DNA from: Slackia sp.
GTDB lineage: Bacteria > Actinomycetota > Coriobacteriia > Coriobacteriales > Eggerthellaceae
DNA: 35,825 nucleotides
Direction: 5' to 3'
NCBI GenBank assembly: GCA_030527325.1
Contig: JAUNBA010000014.1
Location: 1-35,825, forward strand
This document shows positions 14,520-22,805 of this stretch, one piece after another. The notes beneath the pieces were generated by a model, which had not been told where the DNA came from, ran no database searches, and saw only the letters and a list, made by a program, of their open reading frames with translations. The first letter of the stretch is position 1; every line of letters begins with the position of its first letter. A program made the position numbers and the translations under genes.

Positions 14520-15255
14520 AAAACGTCTCGTGCGCCTTGCGCTCATCGGCGCGCTCGCCTTGATGGCGGGCCTCGCGATCGGCATGGGCTCTCGCGCCTG
14601 GGCCGAAGAAGGCGACGGCTCGTCGTCATCGGGATCCGTGGTGGTCTTGGGCGATGACGGGCAGGGGTCGGCCGGCTACGACGAGGGCCCCGCATACGAC
14701 GCGGGCGTTTCGAGCGTTCCGCCGGCGCAGGAGCAGACTGCGGACGAGGGCCCCGTGCCGCTCGATGCCGAGGGCAACCGGATCAACGACGGGCAGGTAT
14801 CCGATTCTTCGTTTCTTTACGATGCCGCCATTGCCGATCTTGCCACGGCCGATTCGTATTACGACGGTCAGACCGTGCAGGTGCGCGGCGAGGCGGTCGG
14901 CGAGGCCATCAAGATGGACGGCAGCGACGACTTGGTGTGGGTCACCCTGTTCGACGGCGATTCGGGGTCGTCGGTCGCGGTGGTCATGACGCGCGACGAT
15001 GCGGCATCCATCGACACGTACGGCGCCTACGGCAAGACGGGCACGCGCCTGCGCGTGCAGGGAATCTACAATCTTGCCTGCGGCGAGCATGAGGGCGAAA
15101 GCGATATCCACGCTGAAAAAGTGGTCGTGGAAGCGCAAGGCTTCGTCCATCCCGACGAATTCGACGCGAAGGATTTCCTTCCGGGAATCGTGGCGGTGGT
15201 GGCAGGCGGATTCGCCATGGCGGCATTCTGGTGTGTGCGTGAGAGGTCTCGATAA
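14509..15255 (+). CDS. Exported OB-fold-like membrane-anchored protein
   Basis: A 248-residue protein starting with GTG and overlapping trkH by 11 bases; AAGGGGG sits at proper spacing. Residues 5-30 are a signal or anchor segment (RLALIGALALMAGLAIG). A Ser/Gly/Asp-rich linker of about 90 residues follows. Residues 115-205 resemble the small OB-fold (tRNA_anti-like) domains of exported proteins: YYDGQTVQVRGEAVGEAI, LVWVTLFDGDSGSSVAVV, GTRLRVQGIYNLAC. A second hydrophobic span near the C-terminus (FLPGIVAVVAGGFAMAAF) and a basic end anchor it at both ends, leaving the OB domain outside. The family is unknown. The operon places it between trkH and rsgA. Confidence 0.8.
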   Translation: MFDKKRLVRLALIGALALMAGLAIGMGSRAWAEEGDGSSSSGSVVVLGDDGQGSAGYDEGPAYDAGVSSVPPAQEQTADEGPVPLDAEGNRINDGQVSDSSFLYDAAIADLATADSYYDGQTVQVRGEAVGEAIKMDGSDDLVWVTLFDGDSGSSVAVVMTRDDAASIDTYGAYGKTGTRLRVQGIYNLACGEHEGESDIHAEKVVVEAQGFVHPDEFDAKDFLPGIVAVVAGGFAMAAFWCVRERSR

Positions 15256-15256
15256 T

Positions 15257-16225
15257 ATGCAGGGAATCGTGGTGAAGCTCGATCGCGGTTATCCGCTGGT
15301 CGAAACGGAAGACGGCGTCCAGTATCGCTGCGAGCATGCGACGTCCCTGGTCAAAGGGGCCGATGTACGCGCGGCATGCGGCGATCGCGTTGAGATAAGC
15401 GTGCCGGAAGGGCATGACAAAGGCATCATCGAGGAGGTTCTGCCGCGCCGCAATGCGTTCGTGCGCAAAGACCCGACCGAGCGCATGGAGCAGCAGGTGC
15501 TTGCCGCAAACTTCGACAAGGTGTTCGTGGCCGAGCCGTGCGCGCAGTTGAACGTGCGCCGCCTCGAGCGCGAATTGGTGCTCGCCCACGAGAGCCGTGC
15601 GGAGGTGTTCGTGCTGCTGACCAAGGCCGACGAAGCTGAAAGCGCCGAGGCATTGGGCCGCGTGCGCGCATTGGTGCAGCGCGTCGCCAACGACGCGCGC
15701 GTTCTGTCGGTGTCGGCTCAGGATGCCGCGAGCATCGAAGCCGTGCGCGCCTGCATAGCGCCGGGCGAAGTGGCCATTTTGCTGGGCAAGAGCGGCGTGG
15801 GCAAATCGAGCCTGGTGAATATGCTGGTGGGCGATGAGGTGCAGGCCACGGGCGCGGTGCGCGAGGGCGATGGCAAGGGTCGCCACACCACGGTGTCGCG
15901 CGAGATGGTGCGCATTCCCGGCGCCGGCTGCGTGATCGACATGCCGGGCGTGCGCGGGCTTGCGCTGTGGGATTCCGATGCCGGCATCGATGCCGCCTTC
16001 TCCGACGTCGAAGAGCTTGCGTCGGCGTGCCGTTTCGCCGATTGCCGCCATGGGGCCGAGCCTGGCTGCGCGGTGCGCGCCGCGGTGGAAGACGGCAGGC
16101 TCGCGCAGGAACGCTTCGACAGCTACGTGCGTTTGCGCGATGAGGTGCAAACGGCGAAAAAGCGCGTCGAGGAGGCCAAGCGCATCAAATCGCGCACGGG
16201 CCATCCGCGCCGCTGGCGCGGATAG
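15257..16225 (+). CDS. rsgA: Ribosome small subunit-dependent GTPase A
   Basis: A 322-residue circularly permuted GTPase that checks late 30S ribosome assembly. The N-terminal OB domain (residues 1-65) is followed by the permuted G motifs in the order G4 (TKAD, 122-125), G1 (GKSGVGKS, 177-184), G2 (GRHTT, 208-212) and G3 (DMPG, 228-231). The C-terminal zinc knuckle has Cys258, Cys263, His265 and Cys271. The last 30 residues are a basic helix. The gene starts one base after the previous stop, with GAGAGG 9 bases before its ATG. This firmly ties it to the trkH transcript, although no functional link between the genes is known. Confidence 0.95.
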   Translation: MQGIVVKLDRGYPLVETEDGVQYRCEHATSLVKGADVRAACGDRVEISVPEGHDKGIIEEVLPRRNAFVRKDPTERMEQQVLAANFDKVFVAEPCAQLNVRRLERELVLAHESRAEVFVLLTKADEAESAEALGRVRALVQRVANDARVLSVSAQDAASIEAVRACIAPGEVAILLGKSGVGKSSLVNMLVGDEVQATGAVREGDGKGRHTTVSREMVRIPGAGCVIDMPGVRGLALWDSDAGIDAAFSDVEELASACRFADCRHGAEPGCAVRAAVEDGRLAQERFDSYVRLRDEVQTAKKRVEEAKRIKSRTGHPRRWRG

Positions 16226-16343
16226 CGGCGCCGGGCATTCATAGGGGATATCCGCGTTCTTTTCGCGCCGGCGATGCGGCGTGCGGCCGTCCTATGGTAA
16301 GACAGGGGAATTCTGTTCGCCCGCGAGAAGACGAGGAGTCCGC

Positions 16344-17288
16344 ATGGATGTAATCATGCACGCTTTCGAGCATGCGTTTTTCGATACGTTGAAATTGATT
16401 CCGTTTTTGTTCGTGACCTATGTGGCCATGGAGGCGCTCGAGCATCACGCCGGCGGCGTGAGCGAGGCCATGGTGCGCAAGGCGGGCAAGGCGGGCCCCG
16501 CCATCGGCGCTTTGCTGGGCGCTGTGCCGCAGTGCGGTTTCTCGGCCGCGGCCTCCACGCTGTATGCCGCGCGCGTCGTTACGCTGGGAACGCTGTTCGC
16601 GGTGTTTCTTTCCACGAGCGATGAGATGCTGCCCATCCTGATAGCCGAGCAGGCGCCTATCGCGCTGATCGGCAAAGTGCTGCTCATCAAAGTGCTTGTG
16701 GGCATGATAGTCGGCTTTGCGATCGATGCCGCGCTGCGTTTCATGCGCCGCGACAAGGAAGCGCTGCGCATCCACGAGCTGTGCGAGCGCGATAACTGCC
16801 ACTGCAACGGCGAGTGCGAGGCGTGCGAGGAAAACCCGGCGTTGGCGTACGATTTCCGTAATGACGAGGAACACGAGCATGACCATGCGGGCGTGTCCAT
16901 CGTGAAAAGCGCGTTGAAGCATACGGTTCAGGTGACGCTGTTCATCTTTGTGGTGACGCTGGCGCTGGAAGCGCTCATGGATTCGGTGGGCGAAGAAGCG
17001 CTGGCAGCGTTTTTGCAGGGCAACCCCGCGTTGTCGGTGCTCGCGGCGGCGGCGGTGGGCCTCATTCCGAATTGCGCGGCCTCGGTGGCGTTGACCGAGC
17101 TGTATTTGGAAGGAACGCTGGGCGCGGGCGCCATGATGGGCGGCCTGCTGGTGAGCGCCGGAGTCGGCCTGCTGGTGCTGCTGCGCACCAATCGCCCCAT
17201 GCGCGACAACCTAATCATCATGGCGGGTTTGCTGGCGGTGGGTATTGCGGTCGGCGGCGTGATGACGCTGGCCGGGTTCGCGCTGTGA
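16344..17288 (+). CDS. Putative manganese/heavy-metal permease (10-TM exporter family)
   Basis: A 314-residue membrane protein. Two related halves each carry a motif of the type LLGAVPQCGFSAAAS and VGLIPNCAASVALTE, a pattern known from the 10-TM putative heavy-metal exporters annotated as arsenic efflux or manganese transport proteins. The halves are joined by a long hydrophilic loop with Cys147, Cys152, His153, Cys154, Cys158 and Cys161, then an acidic stretch DEEHEHDHAG (His177, His179, His181). The loop looks like a metal sensor or chaperone. GAGGAG precedes the ATG. The substrate cannot be decided here; I see no yybP-ykoY-type leader in the 118 bases upstream. A strong hairpin follows the gene. 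Confidence 0.8.
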   Translation: MDVIMHAFEHAFFDTLKLIPFLFVTYVAMEALEHHAGGVSEAMVRKAGKAGPAIGALLGAVPQCGFSAAASTLYAARVVTLGTLFAVFLSTSDEMLPILIAEQAPIALIGKVLLIKVLVGMIVGFAIDAALRFMRRDKEALRIHELCERDNCHCNGECEACEENPALAYDFRNDEEHEHDHAGVSIVKSALKHTVQVTLFIFVVTLALEALMDSVGEEALAAFLQGNPALSVLAAAAVGLIPNCAASVALTELYLEGTLGAGAMMGGLLVSAGVGLLVLLRTNRPMRDNLIIMAGLLAVGIAVGGVMTLAGFAL

Positions 17289-17323
17289 TAGCGCACGCCG
17301 CACGCATCGTGCACTGAAGGGAC

Positions 17324-17366
17324 GAAGCCCTCGAGACCGTATGGTTTCGAGGGCTTCGTTGGTTTT
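17324..17366 (+). terminator. Terminator after the metal permease
   Basis: A 15-bp stem with one G-T pair around a GTAT loop, ending in GTTGGTTTT. Confidence 0.75.
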
Positions 17367-17511
17367 CGGGGCAGGGTGGGCGTGCGGTGTAATTATCGCG
17401 CCGAACCGCGCGTGGCATTTCAAAACGTCCTGTTTTCATTGCCCCATACCTGGAGCAATCGTAGAGTATCCGCGCTTAACCTACCTTTTTAGTATGAGAA
17501 AGCGGGGCGTT

Positions 17512-20500
17512 ATGACGGAAATAAGACGAAGAAGGGCGGCGAACAGCGCAATAGGCCGCATCGCCTTGATGGCGATGCTCGTGTTTTCACTGATGGGAAC
17601 GGCGATGCCCGCAGCATTCGCCGCGCCCGCCAAGGCCGAACCTGCCGGAGCGGGGCAGGAGGTGCAGTGGGAAAAGGTCAAGGGCGTGAAAGTCGAGGTC
17701 GATGGAATCGATTCGGGTAAGACGGTCGATTTCGATTCCGGATCCGTCGACGAGCTCACGAGCGATGTGCTGCCGAAGGATTTCCCGCATCGGGATAAGT
17801 TGCAATTGCAGGAAGTGTTCGTGGATATCGACGGGCAGCGTTTCGCCGTCGACTTCGTGGGTTCGCGTGATAAGAAAATCTACTACGCCCTCAAGGGTGC
17901 GGATACGAGCGAAAGCATGCTGATCACGTCGGTGGTCGATGCACCCAAGACGGTCATTCTGTCGTTTCAGGATACCTCCGAACCTTTGGATATTTCCGTA
18001 CAGGTAGGTGATGGCAAGGTCAAGAAGGAAGACGTGTTCAGCGTCATAGGTTTGACCGATCAGGAACTCGTAGCCCAGGGTGGAACGTCGAGCGGAAGCT
18101 TCAAGATGACGGCGGGATCGACGAGGACGTTCGTCGTGGATAAGCAGGTCGCTCAGAAAATCGAGGTGAAAAGCCAGGGCGGCAAGGTGGAAAAAGTCAG
18201 CGGCGACGATCAGAACGACGCCTCGCAGGTATGGAAATATACAGCCCCGAAAGACGGAAAATCCGACAAGATAACGGTCACGGCCAAAGGGATGAAAAGA
18301 GATTTTAGGGTTACGGCCAGTATGGTGATGCCCGATGAGACTCCCGGTGGCGGTGACGGGAAGCCTGGCACGAATCGCATGTATGGCAATGCTGAAATAG
18401 CAGGATACCTTTTGGCCGATGGGTCGTTTCCTACCGTTTGGGATAAAGGGGGCGAAAACGACTTCGTAGAGTATTCCCAGTACATACTTGGCGTTCCCGA
18501 TGTACAGCTGAGCAATACCAAGAAACTTTCCGTTAGTGATCGTAAGTTCTTGCATGGTCGCGGGGAGAACTATCACGATGGTGATACCTTCTTTCAGAAG
18601 GTCACGGTGTCAGGTGGGCTTGACGGGTCGTACGACCGCACCAAGGACAATGGCCCGACTGTTCTCATAGACATGGCTTCGACTCGTTGCACGCCGGGCG
18701 ACCAAGGGTGGGCGACGCAGATGTCGGGCATTACCGTGAATGGCGTCGCTCTTCCTCTGAATGGATTTGATTTTACGACCGTTGGCGGGCCCAATAGCGG
18801 CGACCATCTTAAGGAAAAGGTCAGCGATTGGATTACACTTGACGGAAAGGCCAAGGGAACGCGTGCCCGCGTTGTTGCTTTGGGGTCGTGGAGCTATGGC
18901 AAGCATCATCTTAATACCATGCGTTGGGAATTCCACCACTATATAGTCGAACTTCGTGACGTTAACGGCCCTGTCGACGTAAAGGCTCTTTATACGACCA
19001 CGGCGAACTACCGCGTGATCGACCTGCAAGAATATGGCGTTGATGCTCAGATCTATCGTAAAGAAGAGGGAACCGACCGGCGTTATTGGGAGCCTTTGTC
19101 GGTTGGCGGAACGCTTCAGATCAAGAACATGGTCACGACGGAAGGGAGGTCTGACGCGTCTGATATTCGTGTTTTCGCAGATGGCGGTTACACGTTGCAA
19201 GGCGTCGATGTCAAACAGGTGAACGATAACGGCGAGGTCGTTGTTGTGCCGCTTAAGAAAACAGAATCGGTTGGAAGCGAAAAGCGTAAAGCGAACGTAT
19301 ATGAAATCAAAGCACCGTCATCGAAGGTCAAGATGGGCTACTCCTATTTCTACATGGATGGAACGCTTGTCGACTATGACGTTTCTTACGATCCCAACGA
19401 GGGAATGTATGCCGACAACCCTATTGACGATCGACCCTATAACGTCGAGGCTCTCTCGTCTTTGACGGTCGATCCTCAGCGTCCTACGAAGGTCGATGAT
19501 GAGGGTACGTGGGCGTTCGATGGCTATAGTCTGTATGATGGCAAGCCCTCCGAAGGCGCGCAGGCGTTGAAATCGAAGATTCAGCCAGGCGATTCGGTCG
19601 ACTTGTCCAAAGTCACGCTTGGTGCGTCCGACACTGATAAAAGAAGCCTTGTCCTGCAGGCTGATTGGCAGCCGCCCGCGAGCAAGGGTACCGTTGTCGA
19701 GACGAAGGTGAACTTCGATCTGTACAACCCGTACGGAGGGAAAGAAGGCACTGTTGCGCGAGAGATTCTTTTGGCCAAAAACACCGATTATGAATTCGTG
19801 CGTCTCCCTGATAGGTTCGATGAGGCGGGCCATACGTACCATCTGAACAAAGAGAAGTCGTCGCTCGACAAAGGCAAGGCGACCGCGAATGGGCAGGTCA
19901 TCGGAACCGCCGTCTATGAGCGCAAGGACGCCGATAAGCCCGGCACCCTTGATGGCTCGAAATACCTGCACGGAAAGAAAGTCGTGAAGGGCGAAGGCGC
20001 TCCTGTTCTTGCCAAGGGGCAGTTCGAATTCAAACTGACCGCCCTGGTTGCTGACGCCCCCATGCCGAAAGAGGGCGCTACGACGACGAACGAGGCCGAC
20101 GGTACTTTCAAGTTCGGCAACATCGAGTTTACGAAGCCGGGTACGTATTTGTACGAGATCAGCGAGGTCGATAAGAAGGCCGAGCATTGGACGTACGATA
20201 CGCACGCGCTGAGGGTGACGGTGACCGCGATGCCTCCCGCCAAGCCTGGCGAAGCGCTTGAGGTGACGGCGACGGCGGAAGAATCCGCCCGCACCTTCAC
20301 CAACACCTATGACAAGCCGAAGCCCCAGGCGGTCACGCTCGACGGCAAGACCTACCTCGATGGCACCAAGACCCTGACGGGCGAAGGCGCGCCGGAGCTT
20401 CAGAGCAACCAGTTCCAGTTCACGATTTCGTCCGTATCGGCCCCTGCCGGCGTGACGGCGCCGATGCCTCAGCAGCACAGCGTGCTCAATGACGCTACGG

Positions 20501-21786
20501 GACGCTTCTACTTCGACGACATCGTCTTCAACGCGCCTGGCACGTATGTGTATGAAATCGCGGAGGACGCCGAGGCCGATCCGCAGTTCATTTACGACGG
20601 CACGCGCCACAAGGTGACCGTTACGGTGACGGAGCCCACGACGCCGGGCGGCATGTACGGCCTTGCGGTCGAGGGCCCTGACTCCCTCGACTTCGTGAAC
20701 ACCTTCGTCAAGGCGCCCGATTTCAGGCCCGGCGTGCTTGAAGCGGGTTCGATCGCCGGCGTGAAGGTCCTGAACGGCGCCGAGCTGGATGCGGGCGACT
20801 TCGGCTTCAAGATCGCCGCCCAAAACGGCGCGCCGCTGCCGACGCGTACGGTCGAGCGCAATGCCTACGACGGCGATTACGCATTCGGCTCCATCGTGTT
20901 CACGAAGCCCGGCACGTATGTCTACACGGTGTCCGAGGTGAACGAGGGCATGGAGGGCTACACGTACGACGACCATGCGGCCACGGTGACCGTCGAGGTG
21001 ACGGATGATCCCGCTCAGCAGGATGAGCCTTTGACCTGCAAGGTCGTCAAGGTGGACGGCTCGCTCGAGTTCGTGAACACGTATGCCGAGCCCGCTCCCG
21101 ATCCGGGCGTGCTCAAGGGCGTCGCCGGCGCCGTGATCCTGACGGGCGAGGGCGCCCCCGCGCTGCAGGGCGGCGAGTTCCGCTTCACGATGCTTCCCGC
21201 GGCCGCCCCTGACGGCGTGCAGGCGCCCGTTCCCGCCGAGGCGGTCAACGGCGCCGACGGGTCGTTCGCATTCGGGGATCTGTCGTTCGATGCGCCAGGC
21301 GTGTACGAGTACCGCGTGACCCAGGTCGAAGGCCGCGATCCGCGCGTGACGTACGACATGCATGAGGCCGTGGTCACGGTGACGGTGGCGAAGCCCGCTT
21401 CGGCCCAAAGCGTCGATGCGGCGGCGAAGCCGTCGTACACGGTGGACGCCGTGGTGACGGGCTCCCTCGAGTTCGAGAACCGCTTCACGCTTCCCGAGCC
21501 GCCTGCGCCTCCGGTCGACCCGAACCCTCCGGTCGAGCCTGAGACGCCCGAGCAGCCGCAGGCGCCTGAGGAGCCCCAGGCTCCCGAGGCCGCTCCCGAG
21601 CAGCCGGTTGCGCCCGAACAGCAGTCTGCCGCTCCCGATGCCAAGCCTGTCGAGGGCGCCATCACGCAGACCAACGATGCGTTCGCCCTCGTGGTGCCGG
21701 TGCTCGCGGCTCTGGCGGCTATGTCGCTTGCCGCAGGTCTGGTGGCGCTGTTGCTCTGCTCGGGCAGAGGCCGCATGCGTCGCTGA
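17512..21786 (+). CDS. Large surface protein with four pilin isopeptide (FctA-type) repeats
   Basis: A 1424-residue exported protein. A signal peptide (IALMAMLVFSLMGTAMPA, cleavage near AFA-AP) leads to about 760 residues of unassigned beta-rich sequence. Four repeats of about 125 residues follow, like the pilin isopeptide linkage domain: each has a G-x-K-x-L-x-G strand, a PGTYxYxIxE strand and an FxNTY end. Likely bonds are Lys823-Asn931 (Glu885), Lys953-Asn1063 (Glu1018) and Lys1085-Asn1189 (Glu1142). In repeat 4 the Lys is Val1208 and the Glu is Gln1271, while Asn1323 remains. A Pro/Glu-rich stalk, ITQTND, a membrane span and GRGRMRR close the protein. The start at 17512 is favoured by AAAGCGGGG; an ATG at 17494 is possible. 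The first part is about 50% GC and the last about 78% in sampled stretches. Role: probably adhesion. Confidence 0.9.
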   Translation: MTEIRRRRAANSAIGRIALMAMLVFSLMGTAMPAAFAAPAKAEPAGAGQEVQWEKVKGVKVEVDGIDSGKTVDFDSGSVDELTSDVLPKDFPHRDKLQLQEVFVDIDGQRFAVDFVGSRDKKIYYALKGADTSESMLITSVVDAPKTVILSFQDTSEPLDISVQVGDGKVKKEDVFSVIGLTDQELVAQGGTSSGSFKMTAGSTRTFVVDKQVAQKIEVKSQGGKVEKVSGDDQNDASQVWKYTAPKDGKSDKITVTAKGMKRDFRVTASMVMPDETPGGGDGKPGTNRMYGNAEIAGYLLADGSFPTVWDKGGENDFVEYSQYILGVPDVQLSNTKKLSVSDRKFLHGRGENYHDGDTFFQKVTVSGGLDGSYDRTKDNGPTVLIDMASTRCTPGDQGWATQMSGITVNGVALPLNGFDFTTVGGPNSGDHLKEKVSDWITLDGKAKGTRARVVALGSWSYGKHHLNTMRWEFHHYIVELRDVNGPVDVKALYTTTANYRVIDLQEYGVDAQIYRKEEGTDRRYWEPLSVGGTLQIKNMVTTEGRSDASDIRVFADGGYTLQGVDVKQVNDNGEVVVVPLKKTESVGSEKRKANVYEIKAPSSKVKMGYSYFYMDGTLVDYDVSYDPNEGMYADNPIDDRPYNVEALSSLTVDPQRPTKVDDEGTWAFDGYSLYDGKPSEGAQALKSKIQPGDSVDLSKVTLGASDTDKRSLVLQADWQPPASKGTVVETKVNFDLYNPYGGKEGTVAREILLAKNTDYEFVRLPDRFDEAGHTYHLNKEKSSLDKGKATANGQVIGTAVYERKDADKPGTLDGSKYLHGKKVVKGEGAPVLAKGQFEFKLTALVADAPMPKEGATTTNEADGTFKFGNIEFTKPGTYLYEISEVDKKAEHWTYDTHALRVTVTAMPPAKPGEALEVTATAEESARTFTNTYDKPKPQAVTLDGKTYLDGTKTLTGEGAPELQSNQFQFTISSVSAPAGVTAPMPQQHSVLNDATGRFYFDDIVFNAPGTYVYEIAEDAEADPQFIYDGTRHKVTVTVTEPTTPGGMYGLAVEGPDSLDFVNTFVKAPDFRPGVLEAGSIAGVKVLNGAELDAGDFGFKIAAQNGAPLPTRTVERNAYDGDYAFGSIVFTKPGTYVYTVSEVNEGMEGYTYDDHAATVTVEVTDDPAQQDEPLTCKVVKVDGSLEFVNTYAEPAPDPGVLKGVAGAVILTGEGAPALQGGEFRFTMLPAAAPDGVQAPVPAEAVNGADGSFAFGDLSFDAPGVYEYRVTQVEGRDPRVTYDMHEAVVTVTVAKPASAQSVDAAAKPSYTVDAVVTGSLEFENRFTLPEPPAPPVDPNPPVEPETPEQPQAPEEPQAPEAAPEQPVAPEQQSAAPDAKPVEGAITQTNDAFALVVPVLAALAAMSLAAGLVALLLCSGRGRMRR

Positions 21787-21793
21787 CGTTCGT

Positions 21794-21830
21794 CGCGAGG
21801 GCGGCCGCAACGCCGCATGCCGCCCTCGCG
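21794..21830 (+). terminator. Hairpin after the surface protein gene
   Basis: A perfect 12-bp stem (21794-21805 with 21819-21830) 8 bases after the stop. No T-run follows, so termination may be partial or factor-dependent. Confidence 0.55.
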
Positions 21831-21860
21831 ATACGGCGGTTGCCTGCGCGGTTTCGGGGT

Positions 21861-21889
21861 TTGACGCGCCTGCCGGGCCACGTTACAAT
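21861..21889 (+). promoter_or_regulatory. Promoter of the HD-domain gene
   Basis: TTGACG (21861-21866), an exact 17-base spacer, then TACAAT (21884-21889). This is the best plus-strand promoter in the window. The predicted start lies about 170 bases before the ATG at 22065. Confidence 0.7.
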
Positions 21890-21895
21890 CAGCAA

Positions 21896-22000
21896 CCGTA
21901 AAGCCTCCTTCATCGCCGGGTGAGGGAAGAAAGGCGTCCGGTCCTGCCGTTTTGCGGCGCCTCCTCGCGGGGCGGCGCGCGGCACGCCGGGCGCCTTTCG
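21896..22000 (+). promoter_or_regulatory. Structured leader or small RNA before the HD-domain gene
   Basis: The transcript from 21896 would fold into a long stem: AAAGGCGTCCGG (21930-21941) pairs over 12 positions (one G-T) with 21987-21998, enclosing GC-rich inner hairpins and ending in CCTTT. It resembles the composite terminator at 4251, which also begins after GGGAAGAA. It may be an attenuator, a riboswitch-like leader or a short independent RNA. No known riboswitch was recognised. Confidence 0.4.
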
Positions 22001-22064
22001 CATATACGGCCTTCCGGCGCCTTGCTTTCGCGCGCAGGCGGTGAAAGCCGAAGAAAGGAACGTC

Positions 22065-22670
22065 ATGGCGAAACTCGATGCGGGCATGACGCGCGAACGC
22101 GCATTCGCGCTTTTGTCGGAACACAACAAGGATCCGTTCCATATCGAACACGGCGAAACGGTCGAGCAGACCATGCGGTATTTCGCGCGCGAATTCGACC
22201 CCGAAAACGAGGAGTTCTGGGGCATCGTCGGTTTGCTGCACGATCTTGATTGGGAAGAGCATGACGACGAGCCCGAAAAGCACACGTTGTTCGCCGCGCC
22301 TTTGATCGAGCAGGCGGGCGGCACGCCCGAGCTTGTGCGCGCCATTCAAAGCCACACGTCGGATTTCAATCCCGACCTGCCCCGTCCCGAGCTGCAGATG
22401 GAGAAGATCCTGTTCGCCACCGAAGAGCTGACGGGCTTGATCGGCGCGGCCGTGGCGATGCGCCCCTCGAAAAGCGTGATGGATTTCGAGGTGAAGTCGC
22501 TCAAGAAGAAGTTCAAGGACAAGCGTTTCGCGGCGGGCGTGAGCCGCGATGTCATTCGTTCGGGCGCCGAGATGCTCGGCTGGGAGCTCGACGACCTGTT
22601 CGCACGCACCATCGAGGCCATGCGCAGCTTCGCTCCCGATCGCGATACGTTCGTGGCGCCCGAGGCGTAA
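22065..22670 (+). CDS. HD-domain hydrolase
   Basis: A 201-residue soluble protein of the HD superfamily of metal-dependent phosphohydrolases. The metal-binding signature is visible as His29 (HIEHGE), His59-Asp60 (GLLHDLDW) and His97 (IQSHTSD). The C-terminal part (SVMDFEVKSLKKKFKDK, then GWELDDLFARTIEAM) matches the conserved helical end of predicted HDIG-type hydrolases that act on nucleotides or related phosphoesters; the substrate is unknown. GAAAGGAA precedes the ATG. It has its own strong promoter and a structured leader of about 170 bases. A 15-bp hairpin closes it. Confidence 0.88.
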   Translation: MAKLDAGMTRERAFALLSEHNKDPFHIEHGETVEQTMRYFAREFDPENEEFWGIVGLLHDLDWEEHDDEPEKHTLFAAPLIEQAGGTPELVRAIQSHTSDFNPDLPRPELQMEKILFATEELTGLIGAAVAMRPSKSVMDFEVKSLKKKFKDKRFAAGVSRDVIRSGAEMLGWELDDLFARTIEAMRSFAPDRDTFVAPEA

Positions 22671-22767
22671 GGCACGCATGCGGTGCGCAGCCCCGCCGCG
22701 CGCGGCCACAGGCGCGCCTGGCGGGGCCGTTTCGCCTGACGGGGCGCTTCTGCATGCGTCGCAAGAT

Positions 22768-22800
22768 ACGGAGGCGGGGCCGAAACGGCCCCGCCTCCGT
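22768..22800. terminator. Shared terminator between convergent genes
   Basis: A perfect 15-bp stem (22768-22782 with 22786-22800) and an AAA loop between the HD gene (plus) and the TRIC gene (minus). The T tracts are weak on both sides. Confidence 0.7.
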
Positions 22801-22805
22801 GCGTT

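Noticed and set aside
19318..21810. Minus-strand frame of 830 codons
   Set aside because: Antisense to the repeat region of the surface protein; Arg/His/Leu-rich with no domains.
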